Shown one piece after another: positions 8,579-16,626 of a stretch of DNA of 64,000 bases; positions within the stretch are counted from its first letter, which is position 1, and each line of letters opens with the position of its first letter. The stretch spans positions 186,001 to 250,000 of the forward strand of contig CANKXX010000007.1 of the NCBI GenBank assembly GCA_947487835.1, read 5' to 3'. The DNA comes from an uncultured Microbacteriaceae bacterium. GTDB lineage: Bacteria; Actinomycetota; Actinomycetes; Actinomycetales; Microbacteriaceae. A program made the position numbers and the translations under genes. Below the pieces are notes generated by a model. That model had not been told where the DNA came from, made no database searches, and worked only from the letters and a program-made list of their open reading frames with translations.

Positions 8579-9517
8579 CTATCGGGCGCGGGGGACGCCC
8601 GCGTCGCGGAGATGCGCCGCGAAGCGTTCGGGGGAGAGCAGCAGTTCCCAGGTCCAGCGCGTCACGCGTTCGCCGAGGCCGCGGAGCTCGTCCTCGCGCC
8701 GCTTTTCGCGCCACACTGTCTGCCCAGGCGTAAGACCGCGGGTGAACTCCTCGCGCTCGTACTTGCCGCGACCGTCGAACTCGCCGATCAGCCGTCGCGA
8801 ACGCCAGTAGAAGTCCGCGATCGCGATCCGGCCTCGCACACGAAACTCGACCTGCAACTCCGGCGCCTCGAATCCGAGCTCGTGGATCAGCACTCGGCTG
8901 AGCGACTCGCCCGGGCTGTCCGCGAGTGAGGTCGCGAATGCCACGGCCGACACGGCGCGTTGCGCTCCTCGTCCGGGCAGCACCTCGCGCAGCACGTCCT
9001 CCAGTTGGGTCCTGGTCGTTCTTCCGTGACGCAGGGCGTGGTCGATCATCGGCACCGCGATGGTCGCCGGAGCCGTTGCCGCCACATCCACGAGAGTGCG
9101 TTCGAGTGCGGTCACGAACACGTCGTCCATCAGCACGGGAGCTGCCGGAGCGACCCGGCTGTGCGTCACGATGCCGTGCTTCGAGCTGCCCCCGGGCGCA
9201 CCAGGGGTCAGGGCATGTACGACGGTCGGCCAGGTGCCGACCATGGGCAGCCGATGCATCGCCGCGGCGGACAGATGCGACACCTGCAGCGGTACCAGGC
9301 GGGTGAGCGCGGCGGCCCGCACCCGCATGCGGTACCGCTTGTCGGCATCTGCGTCGGCCCAACGCTCGGCATCGACGTAGACGCCGCGGCGGATCCGCAC
9401 GAGCTCGCCCCGCGCGACCGCGCGAGGGAGGACGCGACTGCTGCCATTGAGTGCGGCCACGTCCCTCGCCAGGATGAGGCCGTCGAGCCGCGCGGAAGCC
9501 GTCGTCAGGGTAATCAC
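8579..9517 (-). CDS. AbiEi-type winged-helix / DUF559 Vsr-like nuclease-fold protein (cassette A)
   Basis: 312 residues. The N-terminal part (LPRAVARGELVRIRRGVYV) looks like the AbiEi antitoxin winged-helix domain. The C-terminal part resembles the DUF559/Vsr-like endonuclease fold: a helix with ESLSR, then ADFYW and GEFDGRGKYE, where the acidic residues fit a PD-(D/E)xK-type site. Many actinobacterial proteins of this make-up are solitary, and no AbiEii-type nucleotidyltransferase toxin is adjacent here. I chose the GTG at 9517 (VITLTTASARLDG) because a -10-like CACGCT lies 6 nt before it; a longer start at 9574 is possible. The gene is bounded by family A palindromes on both sides (9622-9684 and 8415-8475). 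Function unknown. Confidence 0.8.
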   Translation of the reverse strand: MITLTTASARLDGLILARDVAALNGSSRVLPRAVARGELVRIRRGVYVDAERWADADADKRYRMRVRAAALTRLVPLQVSHLSAAAMHRLPMVGTWPTVVHALTPGAPGGSSKHGIVTHSRVAPAAPVLMDDVFVTALERTLVDVAATAPATIAVPMIDHALRHGRTTRTQLEDVLREVLPGRGAQRAVSAVAFATSLADSPGESLSRVLIHELGFEAPELQVEFRVRGRIAIADFYWRSRRLIGEFDGRGKYEREEFTRGLTPGQTVWREKRREDELRGLGERVTRWTWELLLSPERFAAHLRDAGVPRAR

Positions 9518-9523
9518 CGATTC

Positions 9524-9529
9524 AGCGTG
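9524..9529 (-). promoter_or_regulatory. Leaderless-type -10 box of the cassette A gene
   Basis: On the minus strand CACGCT is followed by 6 nt and the GTG at 9517. The cassette B gene has the identical hexamer at the identical distance (44357-44362). Confidence 0.45.
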
Positions 9530-9621
9530 GCGGACGGTGCCGCCGCCATCCGGGCTCGGCGATGACGTGTGCACTCACTGCTGCGTTGCGTCCCGGTGAG
9601 GGAGCCGATGCCCCTCGTGCG

Positions 9622-9684
9622 CCTGCCCAGGCAGAGGCATCCTGCCCAGCTTTTACCTGGGCACGATGCCTCTGCCTGGGCAGG
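9622..9684. repeat. Palindromic element, family A (copy A3)
   Basis: Perfect 20-bp outer arms (9622-9641 and 9665-9684), starting CCTGCCCAGGCAGAGGCATC. Inner stem TGCCCAG/CTGGGCA (9643-9649 and 9657-9663) with loop CTTTTAC. This is the cleanest copy in the window and lies 104 bp upstream of the cassette A gene start. Confidence 0.95.
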
Positions 9685-9738
9685 GACGGAATGGATGGCG
9701 GGGTAAGCGCGCCGAAGGGGCGAGGGCGAGGGCGAGGG

Positions 9739-9811
9739 GCAGGGAAGCCGCGGGGCAGGGAAGGCGCGAGGCAGGGAAGGCGCGAGGCAGGGAAGGCGCG
9801 AGGCAGGGAAA
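9739..9811. repeat. 16-bp tandem repeat, about 4.5 copies
   Basis: The unit GCAGGGAAGGCGCGAG starts at 9739 (variant), 9755, 9771, 9787 and 9803. It lies in the gap between palindrome A3 and the phosphoesterase gene; the remaining stretch to about 10002 shows nothing I can interpret. Confidence 0.85.
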
Positions 9812-10002
9812 GCGACGCCCGGTTCAGGCGCGGGGCAGACGGCTCAGGGGCGGGGTGGAACCGCCGTTAACGTGAGGAACTCACCGTCCTGCTGCGGGGC
9901 AGTGCCGCCGACAAGGCTACGGACGATGAGTTCAACAGTCCTAGGATGCACCCCGATCCTTTGGACGCGCAAGGGTCGGAGCCGGGGACGAACCGAGAGT
10001 GT

Positions 10003-10968
10003 CTAGACGGTCGCCGCGGCCTGGGCAGGACCCGCGGCACCCACCCCACCAGCTCCCGCACTACCTCCCGCACTACCAGCACCAGCACCAGCACCCGCAC
10101 CAGCACCAGCACCTGAAGCACCCGGGACGGGGACCCCGGCCTCGCGGATGATGCGCTGCACCGCGTCGTGGTCGAGCATCAGCACGGTCTCGCCGTCGCC
10201 CGGTCCGTGCACGTGCACGGCGGTCGCACGCACGGATCCGTCGTCCGTGAGGTCGATGATCGTCGCGCTCGATCCCCGGGTCGCGTGCTCGACCCCGACA
10301 GGGGCGAGCACGTCCGCGGTGTTCGCGACGCCGCCGCTCACGATCACCGGGATACCCGCCGCGACCGTGCAGAGCGGGTGGTGGTAGTGCCCGGCGAGCA
10401 CGGCGCGCACGTCCGTGCCGGCGCACGCGGCGAGCAGCTCCTCCGGGTGCTGCAGCGCGAGGCCCTGCAGCAGCACGGTCGCGGCGGGCACGGGCGGGTG
10501 ATGCACGACGACCAGGGAGCCGCGCTCCGCCGGCTGCTCGAGGGTGCGGCGCAGGAAGTCGAGCTGGGCGGGCCGGAGCCGGCCGTAGCCCGCGCCGGGC
10601 ACGGCGGTGTCGAGCACGATCACCCGGACCCCGCCGACCGTCGTGGCGCTGTCGATCGGCCCGGACGGTTCCCCGCCGAGCACCGCCGCGAACCCCTCGC
10701 GCTGGTCATGGTTGCCCATGGCGTACACGACCCGGGCGTTCCGGGACGCCGCCCAGGGCTCGATCGCGTCCCGCAGCAGCTCGTAGGAGCGCACGCTGCC
10801 GTCGTCGGAGAGGTCACCGGACGCGACCACGAGGTCGATCCGGTCGTCGGCGTCGAAGTGGGCGAGCACGCGGAGCAGGGCCTCGTGCGTGTCGACGGCC
10901 GCGTTGTGGAGTCGCCCACCCTCCAGGAGGTGGGTGTCGGAAAGATGCAGGATCCGCATGTCGATCAC
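10003..10968 (-). CDS. Metallophosphoesterase (calcineurin-like / cyclic nucleotide phosphodiesterase type)
   Basis: 321 residues. The five metal-binding blocks of the calcineurin-like fold are in order: HLSDTHLLEGG, VASGDLSDDG, MGNHDQREG, VVHHPP and LAGHYHHP. Such proteins hydrolyse phosphomonoesters or cyclic nucleotides with two divalent metals; the substrate here is unknown. A GTG at 10968 has GGAGG 11 nt upstream; the ATG three codons later (10959) is the alternative. The last 35 or so residues are a Gly-Ala tail encoded by a GGTGCT-type hexanucleotide tract (10075-10113), so its length may vary between strains. Confidence 0.88.
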   Translation of the reverse strand: MIDMRILHLSDTHLLEGGRLHNAAVDTHEALLRVLAHFDADDRIDLVVASGDLSDDGSVRSYELLRDAIEPWAASRNARVVYAMGNHDQREGFAAVLGGEPSGPIDSATTVGGVRVIVLDTAVPGAGYGRLRPAQLDFLRRTLEQPAERGSLVVVHHPPVPAATVLLQGLALQHPEELLAACAGTDVRAVLAGHYHHPLCTVAAGIPVIVSGGVANTADVLAPVGVEHATRGSSATIIDLTDDGSVRATAVHVHGPGDGETVLMLDHDAVQRIIREAGVPVPGASGAGAGAGAGAGAGSAGGSAGAGGVGAAGPAQAAATV

Positions 10969-11142
10969 ACTATTCGGCACCTCCGACCGTCGGGCCAGGC
11001 ACGACGGGAGCGGGCACGGACTCGCATCGGACGCACACGGGCTGCCCACCCAACATCACGCCCACTGCGGGCCCGAGGGCGCCTCTGGCCGCAACACCCA
11101 CCCGCGGGGCGCGTTCACAGCCGCCGGAGCCCCGCGCTCGGA

Positions 11143-11171
11143 TAGACTTGCAGGCCGGTTTTCCGAACCGG
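11143..11171 (+). promoter_or_regulatory. Promoter and inverted repeat upstream of helR
   Basis: A -10-like TAGACT (11143-11148) is followed by a perfect inverted repeat CCGGTT-TTCCG-AACCGG (11155-11171) that would lie at the transcript's 5' end, 31 bp before the GTG start. It could be an operator or a 5' hairpin. Confidence 0.4.
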
Positions 11172-11201
11172 GATTCCGGATGCGAAGAGGGGTGGTGTTC
11201 C

Positions 11202-13541
11202 GTGGCCGACGCCGAACTCGCCCGCGAGCGTACGTACGTGGCGGGGCTGTACGCCCGACTGGATGCCCTGCGCCAGGAGGCCGCCGACCAGCTCGCCGCC
11301 GTGCGGGCCGCGAACCAGGGCGGCACCCACCAGAACCGCTCCGAGCGGGACGCCTTCGCGCGCATCTACGAGGACCGCATCCGCGCGCTCAACGAGGTCG
11401 ACGACCGGCTCGCGTTCGGGCGTCTCGAGTTCGCGCCCGGCCACCTGCCCGGCGCTGACGCGAGCGACGGCGAGGGTGAGGACGCGACGCTGCGCTACAT
11501 CGGCCGCATCGGCCTGCGCGACGAGGACCAGCGCCCGCTGCTCCTCGACTGGCGCGTGCCGCAGGCCAGCGCCTTCTACCAGGCCACGGCGGCGACCCCG
11601 CTCGGTGCCCGCGCCCGCCGGCACCTCACGACCAAAGGCCGCCAGGTGGTGCGCATCGAGGACGAGGTCTTCGACGCTGACCTGCTCACCGGCTCGGATG
11701 CCCAGCTGCAGGGCGAGGGCGCCCTGCTCGCCGCCCTGACCGCGCAGCGCACCGGCCGGATGCACGACATCGTCGCCACCATCCAGGCGGAGCAGGACCG
11801 CATCATCCGCTCGGACCTGAAGGGCGTGCTCGTCGTGCAGGGCGGGCCGGGCACCGGCAAGACCGCGGTCGCGCTGCACCGCGCGGCCTACCTGCTCTAC
11901 TCGTACCGCGATCGGCTGCAGTCCTCGGGCGTGCTCGTCGTCGGCCCCAGCCGATCCTTTCTGCAGTACATCGAGGCCGTGCTGCCGAGCCTCGGCGAGA
12001 CCGGCGTCGTGCTCGCGAGCGTCGGACAGCTCTTCCCCGGCGTGGATGCGGTGCGCGACGACGTGCCGGACGTCGCCGCGGTCAAGGGCTCCGCGCGCAT
12101 GGCCGGGGTGCTCAGCCGCGCCGTCCGCTCGCGCCAGCGGGTGCCCGACGCGCCCCAGACCATCGAGGTCAACGGCGAGCGCCTCGTCGTCGAGCCGGCC
12201 CTCATCTCGAACGCCCTGCACCGGGCGCGGGACACCCGCAAGCCGCACAACGAGGCCAGGGTCACCTTCGTCAAGAGCGCCCTGAACCAGCTCACCAAGC
12301 AGCTCGCCGACCAGATGCGCCGCTCGGGCTCCACGGTCGACGACGCGGACGTCGCCGTGCTGCGCGAGGACCTGCGCACCGCGTACGACGTGAAGGTGCT
12401 GCTCAACACGGCGTGGATGCCGCTCACGCCGCAGAAGCTCATCGCCGACCTGTACGCCCGCCCGGCCTGGCTCGCCACGATCACCCGCGACTGGAGCGAG
12501 CGCGAGCGCGCCCTGCTCCGCCGTGACCGGGACCAGCCGTTCACGGTGTCGGACGTGCCCCTGCTCGACGAGGCGGCGGAGCTGCTCGGCGAGTTCGACC
12601 AGCGCGTCGACGCCGAGAAGCGCGAGCGCAAGCAGCAGCGCAAGCGCGACATCGAGAACGCCGAGAACGCGATCCGCAACATGGGTGTGGAAGGTCTGGT
12701 CAACGCCGAGGACCTCGCCGCCGGGTTCGCGGAGACGGTGGCGCGGGGAACGACCGCCGAGCGCGCCGCCGCCGACCGCACCTGGACGTACGGGCACATC
12801 GTCGTAGACGAGGCGCAGGAGCTCTCGCCCATGCAGTGGCGCCTGCTCGTGCGTCGCTGCCCGCTCCGGTCCTTCACGATCGTCGGTGACGTCGCCCAGG
12901 CGAGCGCCGCGGCGGGCGCGACCGACTGGAGCAGGGCGCTGGACCCCGTCTTCACGGGCGGCTGGCGCCTCGAGGAGCTGACCGTCAACTACCGCACGCC
13001 CGCGCAGATCGCGGAGGCCGCGGAGCGGGTGGCCATCGCCCAGGGCCTGCCCATCACGGCGTCCCGCGCCGTGCGCGGCACCGAGTGGCCCGTCGACGCG
13101 ATCCGCGTCGACGCGTCCGACCTCGCCGATGCCGTGGCGGACGTCGTGGACGAGGACCGGGAGCTGCACCCGGGCGGCAGCGTCGCCGTGATCGCGCCCG
13201 AGGACCGGATGGACGCCATTGGCGACTCCCTCTCCCGCGTGTTCGGTCAGGACGTCGGGCGGGGCCCCGCGGGCCTCACCCGGCCCATCGCCCTGCTGTC
13301 CGCCCAGGACGCCAAGGGCCTCGAGTTCGACGTCGTGGTGCTGGCGGAGCCCGCCGGGCTGCTCGCGGAGTCGCCGCGCGGCGCCGGGGCGCTCTACGTC
13401 GCGATGACCCGGCCGACGCAGCGCCTGCACCTCGTGACGACCGTGGACCTGCCCGAGGGCTTCGATGCCGACCTGCTCGACGGGGCCCCGCTGGCCGGCG
13501 GCCGCGGCGACCTGGCCGATGCATCGAGCGTGGACGCATGA
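11202..13541 (+). CDS. helR: HelD/HelR-type UvrD-like helicase, RNA polymerase recycling ATPase
   Basis: 779 residues. An N-terminal coiled-coil region with ARERTYVAGLYARLDALR is followed by Walker A GGPGTGKTA (about 212-220), Walker B DEAQELS (about 536) and the C-terminal SAQDAKGLEFDVVV motif of UvrD/Rep-like enzymes. Proteins of this actinobacterial type bind RNA polymerase, dislodge stalled complexes and in some species confer rifampicin tolerance (HelR). I chose the GTG giving VADAELARERT, preceded by GAAGAGGGG. The stop overlaps the apt start (ATGA). A simple UvrD DNA helicase is the alternative, but the N-terminus and length favour HelD/HelR. Confidence 0.88.
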   Translation: MADAELARERTYVAGLYARLDALRQEAADQLAAVRAANQGGTHQNRSERDAFARIYEDRIRALNEVDDRLAFGRLEFAPGHLPGADASDGEGEDATLRYIGRIGLRDEDQRPLLLDWRVPQASAFYQATAATPLGARARRHLTTKGRQVVRIEDEVFDADLLTGSDAQLQGEGALLAALTAQRTGRMHDIVATIQAEQDRIIRSDLKGVLVVQGGPGTGKTAVALHRAAYLLYSYRDRLQSSGVLVVGPSRSFLQYIEAVLPSLGETGVVLASVGQLFPGVDAVRDDVPDVAAVKGSARMAGVLSRAVRSRQRVPDAPQTIEVNGERLVVEPALISNALHRARDTRKPHNEARVTFVKSALNQLTKQLADQMRRSGSTVDDADVAVLREDLRTAYDVKVLLNTAWMPLTPQKLIADLYARPAWLATITRDWSERERALLRRDRDQPFTVSDVPLLDEAAELLGEFDQRVDAEKRERKQQRKRDIENAENAIRNMGVEGLVNAEDLAAGFAETVARGTTAERAAADRTWTYGHIVVDEAQELSPMQWRLLVRRCPLRSFTIVGDVAQASAAAGATDWSRALDPVFTGGWRLEELTVNYRTPAQIAEAAERVAIAQGLPITASRAVRGTEWPVDAIRVDASDLADAVADVVDEDRELHPGGSVAVIAPEDRMDAIGDSLSRVFGQDVGRGPAGLTRPIALLSAQDAKGLEFDVVVLAEPAGLLAESPRGAGALYVAMTRPTQRLHLVTTVDLPEGFDADLLDGAPLAGGRGDLADASSVDA

Positions 13542-14077
13542 CCGCCGACACAGAGACCGCGGACGTCGTCCGCACCCTGCTGGACAGCTACCCCGACTTC
13601 CCGACCGAGGGCGTGGTCTTCCGCGACCTGACCCCGGTGTTCGCGTCCGGGCCGGCGTTCCGGGCCGTGATCGAGGATCTGCTCGCGCCGTTCATCGGCC
13701 GGTTCGACGTCGTGGCCGGCGTGGAGGCTCGCGGCTTCCTGCTGGCCTCCGCGGTGGCGTTCGCCACCGGCACCGGCGTGCTTGCCGTGCGCAAGGCGGG
13801 GAAGCTGCCCGGCACCGTGCTCACCGAGCACTACGGCCTCGAGTACGCGCAGGACTCCCTGCAGCTGGCGCCCGGGCGACTGCCCGCCGGCACCCGCGTG
13901 CTGCTGCTCGACGACGTGCTCGCGACCGGTGGCAGCCTCACGGCGGCGTCCCGCCTGATCGCCGGGGCCGGCTACACCCTCACCGGCATCGGGGTGGTGC
14001 TGGAGCTCGGCGCCCTCCCCGGCCGCTCCGTGCTCGGTGCCCTCGGCGTCGACGTGCACGCCACCCTCACCCTCTGA
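13538..14077 (+). CDS. apt: Adenine phosphoribosyltransferase
   Basis: 179 residues, usual for Apt, which salvages adenine to AMP with PRPP. YPDFPTEGVVFRDLTPVF near the N-terminus and VVAGVEARGFLLASAVA are Apt-specific. The PRPP loop VLLLDDVLATGGS is at about 121-133. The ATG overlaps the helR stop codon, so the two genes are translationally coupled, an unusual pairing for an apt gene, which often follows secDF or precedes relA elsewhere. Confidence 0.95.
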   Translation: MTADTETADVVRTLLDSYPDFPTEGVVFRDLTPVFASGPAFRAVIEDLLAPFIGRFDVVAGVEARGFLLASAVAFATGTGVLAVRKAGKLPGTVLTEHYGLEYAQDSLQLAPGRLPAGTRVLLLDDVLATGGSLTAASRLIAGAGYTLTGIGVVLELGALPGRSVLGALGVDVHATLTL

Positions 14078-14251
14078 CGATCCCCCGTGGGGAACCGGCC
14101 CGGGGATCGCCCGGAACTCCGGGCCGGGGTGCCGATTCCTGAGGGTCGGCTGGGAGAACTCCGACGCCTGCATCCGCCCCGCCTCATCCGGCGGAAGTGG
14201 TGGTCAAAGGCGGAACGGTCCGGAACCCCGGACCCGAACAAGGGAGTTTTC

Positions 14252-15076
14252 ATGCGCACTCGAACTCGAATTCTGAGCGGCGCGGCCGTGGGCATCGTTG
14301 CCTTCGCCGTGGTCGCGACGCCGGCTGCGGCGGCCACGGACGGGGCCAAGCTCTCCGTCCTGCACGGCGTCCCCGGCCTCACGGTCGACGTCTACGTCAA
14401 CAACGAGCTGACGATCGACAACTTCGAGCCCGGCGACCTGGCCGGACCGCTCGACCTCCCGGCCGGCACGTACTCGGTCGCCATCACGGCGTCGGATGCG
14501 CCGGACGCCAGCGCCCCGGCCATCGGCCCGGTCGACCTGTCGCTCTCGGCGGGTGGGAACTACACCGCGGTGGCGCACCTGAACGAGGCGGGCCAGCCCG
14601 GCGCGACCCTCTTCACGAACGACGTCACCCCGACCGCCGCCGGTGAAGGCCGGCTGACGGTGCGCCACGTGGCATCCGCACCCGCCGTCGACGTGCTCGC
14701 GGGCGGCAGCGCCGTGATCAGCGGCCTGACCAATCCCAACGAGAAGGTCCTCAACCTCCCCGCGGGAACGGTCTCCGCATCGGTCGCCGCCGCGGGGACC
14801 ACGGACCCGGTGATCGGCCCGGCGGACGTGAACGTCGCCGAGGGCACGAGCACCATCGTCTACGCCTGGGGCAGCCTGCAGAACTCCAACCTCGCGCTCG
14901 CCGTGCAGACGATCGAGGGGCTGCACTCCGCACCCGGTGGCATCCCCGCCGGTAGCGCCGGGCTCGCCGCCGAGGGTGACTCCGGCACCCTCTGGCTGGG
15001 CATCGCCGGCGTGCTCGGCCTGCTCGGAGCCGCGACCCTCGTGGCCCGCCGCCAGGTGGCACCCGTCCGCAAGTAA
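14252..15076 (+). CDS. Exported DUF4397 repeat protein with C-terminal membrane anchor
   Basis: 274 residues. A Sec signal peptide (MRTRTRILSGAAVGIVAFAV, cleavage near AAA-TDG, about residue 28) precedes two DUF4397 modules: one with LSVLHGVPGLTVDVYVN, the second with RLTVRHVASAPAVDVLAGG. The C-terminus has a hydrophobic helix (about 245-265) and a short basic tail ending RRQVAPVRK, the layout of a sortase substrate, but I see no clear LPxTG before the helix. A sortase gene follows directly, so it may be an atypical substrate or a plain membrane protein. AAGGGAG precedes the ATG. Confidence 0.88.
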   Translation: MRTRTRILSGAAVGIVAFAVVATPAAAATDGAKLSVLHGVPGLTVDVYVNNELTIDNFEPGDLAGPLDLPAGTYSVAITASDAPDASAPAIGPVDLSLSAGGNYTAVAHLNEAGQPGATLFTNDVTPTAAGEGRLTVRHVASAPAVDVLAGGSAVISGLTNPNEKVLNLPAGTVSASVAAAGTTDPVIGPADVNVAEGTSTIVYAWGSLQNSNLALAVQTIEGLHSAPGGIPAGSAGLAAEGDSGTLWLGIAGVLGLLGAATLVARRQVAPVRK

Positions 15077-15088
15077 CCAAAGGAACCG

Positions 15089-15128
15089 GCGGCCGGGAGG
15101 CGGTATCACCCCCCTCCCGGCCGTCTTT
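15089..15128 (+). terminator. Rho-independent terminator after the DUF4397 gene
   Basis: Stem GGCCGGGAGG (15091-15100) pairs with CCTCCCGGCC (15113-15122) and is followed by GTCTTTCC. It separates the surface-protein gene from the sortase gene. Confidence 0.75.
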
Positions 15129-15220
15129 CCTGGGCGGTCCGCCCTCCAGCACGGTTGCCGCCCACGATGACACCCACACCCACACCCACACCCACACTTG
15201 GTGCAGAAGGGAGCGAGACC

Positions 15221-16009
15221 ATGCCGACGCCCGCTGCCCTGGATGCCGACCCGACCGCAGGTCCCGTCGTCCCCCGCTCTCCCCGAACCTCCCGCCGCGC
15301 GCCCGGCCTGCGCGCGACCCGTGCCCTCCGCGGCGCCGTCCTGCTCGGATCCCTGGTCCTCAGCGGATGCGCGCCGGCGCCGGCCGGCACCGATGGGCCC
15401 CGCGCCCCTGCGCCCGCCGCCTCGGCGACGGCGACGCCTCAGCCGGACGCCGCGGCCACACCCGCCACGGAGCCCACGCCGACCGCCGAGGCCCCCGCTC
15501 CGGCGCCGGCCGCGGTTCCGCGGCGGGACGCCAGCCCCGAGGCCCAGCCCGCGGCCGCGGTGCTGCCCCCACCCGTGCGGCTCCGGGTGCCGGACGTGCA
15601 GCTCGACATGCCCGTGCTCGCCATGGGCGTCGACGACGATGGCGCTATGGCCCTGCCCTCGGACACCGCCGACGCCGGCTGGTACCGGTTCGGACCCGCG
15701 CCGGGGGCCGCGGGCACGACCGTGGTCGCCGCCCACGTCGACTCCCTCGTGCACGGCCTCGGTGCGTTCGCGCGGCTCCGCGACGTGCCGGCGGGCGCGT
15801 CCGTGACGGTCACGACCGCGGACGGCACGGACCACGAGTACCGCGTCGACCGCGTGGAGCGCATCTCGAAGACCGAGGTGCCCCTGGATCTCCTGTTCGA
15901 CCGCAGCGGTCCCGAACGGCTCGTGCTCGTCACGTGCGGCGGGGAGTTCGACCGCGGCACCGGTCACTATCTCGACAACGTCGTCGTCACCGTTCTCCCG
16001 GTCCCATGA
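15221..16009 (+). CDS. Class F sortase
   Basis: 262 residues. The C-terminal domain has the sortase triad: His172 in VVAAHVDS, Cys239 in LVTCGG and Arg245 in EFDRGTGHYLDN. It would cleave sorting signals and join proteins to the envelope or to each other. The N-terminus has one hydrophobic segment ending LVLSGC, so it may be a lipoprotein or a signal-anchored enzyme, followed by a Pro/Ala/Thr-rich linker of about 100 residues. I chose the ATG at 15221 with AGAAGGGAG upstream; upstream in-frame codons run through a CCCACA simple repeat (15169-15196). Its stop overlaps the sigma factor start. Confidence 0.9.
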   Translation: MPTPAALDADPTAGPVVPRSPRTSRRAPGLRATRALRGAVLLGSLVLSGCAPAPAGTDGPRAPAPAASATATPQPDAAATPATEPTPTAEAPAPAPAAVPRRDASPEAQPAAAVLPPPVRLRVPDVQLDMPVLAMGVDDDGAMALPSDTADAGWYRFGPAPGAAGTTVVAAHVDSLVHGLGAFARLRDVPAGASVTVTTADGTDHEYRVDRVERISKTEVPLDLLFDRSGPERLVLVTCGGEFDRGTGHYLDNVVVTVLPVP

Positions 16010-16626
16010 CGATCACCGTGGCGGCGCTAGCATGGAGCGACGCCCAACTACGGAAGTTGCCGCCCATCGTGACAGACGCCCGCCCCGACGACGCGCTCGC
16101 GCCGCTTGCGGCGTCGTTCGCGGCCGGAGACGAGAAAGCGCTCGCCGAGATGTACACGCGGTGGTCCTCGCTCGTCTACACCCTGGCTCTGCGGAATCTG
16201 GGCGACGTGAGCGAGGCCGAGGACGTGACGCAGCGCGTGTTCGTCTCCGCCTGGCAGGGCCGCGGTCGCTACGACCCCGAGCGGCCCCTCCCGGGCTGGC
16301 TCGTCGGCATCACCCGGCACAAGATCGCGGATGCGCTCGCGGCACGGTCGCGCGAGCGCACGGTCGAGGCCGCGCTGATCGCGACGGCCGAGGTGGACGA
16401 GGGCGCGCAGCAGCCCGACCTCGCCGAGCGCCTGCTCGTCGCGGACGAGCTCGCCCGGCTCGAACCGGTGCCGCAGCAGGTGATGCGACTCGCGTTCTTC
16501 GAAGACATGACGCACGCGCAGATCGCCGAGCGGCTCACCCTGCCGCTCGGTACGGTGAAGAGTCATATCCGCCGCAGCCTGGACCGGCTCAGATCGCGGA
16601 TGGAGGTGACCTATGACGCACACTGA
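16006..16626 (+). CDS. RNA polymerase sigma factor, sigma-70/ECF type
   Basis: 206 residues with region 2 (EMYTRWSSLVYTLALRNLGD, then EDVTQRVFVSAWQ) and region 4 (QQVMRLAFFEDMTHAQIAER and LPLGTVKSHIRRSLDRLR). It matches the SigK-like ECF group that pairs with RskA-type anti-sigma factors. The ATG at 16006 overlaps the sortase stop (ATGA); a GTG at 16069 (VTDARPDDALAP) is a possible shorter start. The anti-sigma gene overlaps its 3' end by 14 bp, so all three products are probably made together. Confidence 0.93.
   Translation: MTITVAALAWSDAQLRKLPPIVTDARPDDALAPLAASFAAGDEKALAEMYTRWSSLVYTLALRNLGDVSEAEDVTQRVFVSAWQGRGRYDPERPLPGWLVGITRHKIADALAARSRERTVEAALIATAEVDEGAQQPDLAERLLVADELARLEPVPQQVMRLAFFEDMTHAQIAERLTLPLGTVKSHIRRSLDRLRSRMEVTYDAH

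Noticed and set aside
8579-9517. Complete type IV AbiE toxin-antitoxin system
   Set aside because: Only the AbiEi-like DNA-binding part is present; no AbiEii nucleotidyltransferase gene is adjacent in either cassette.
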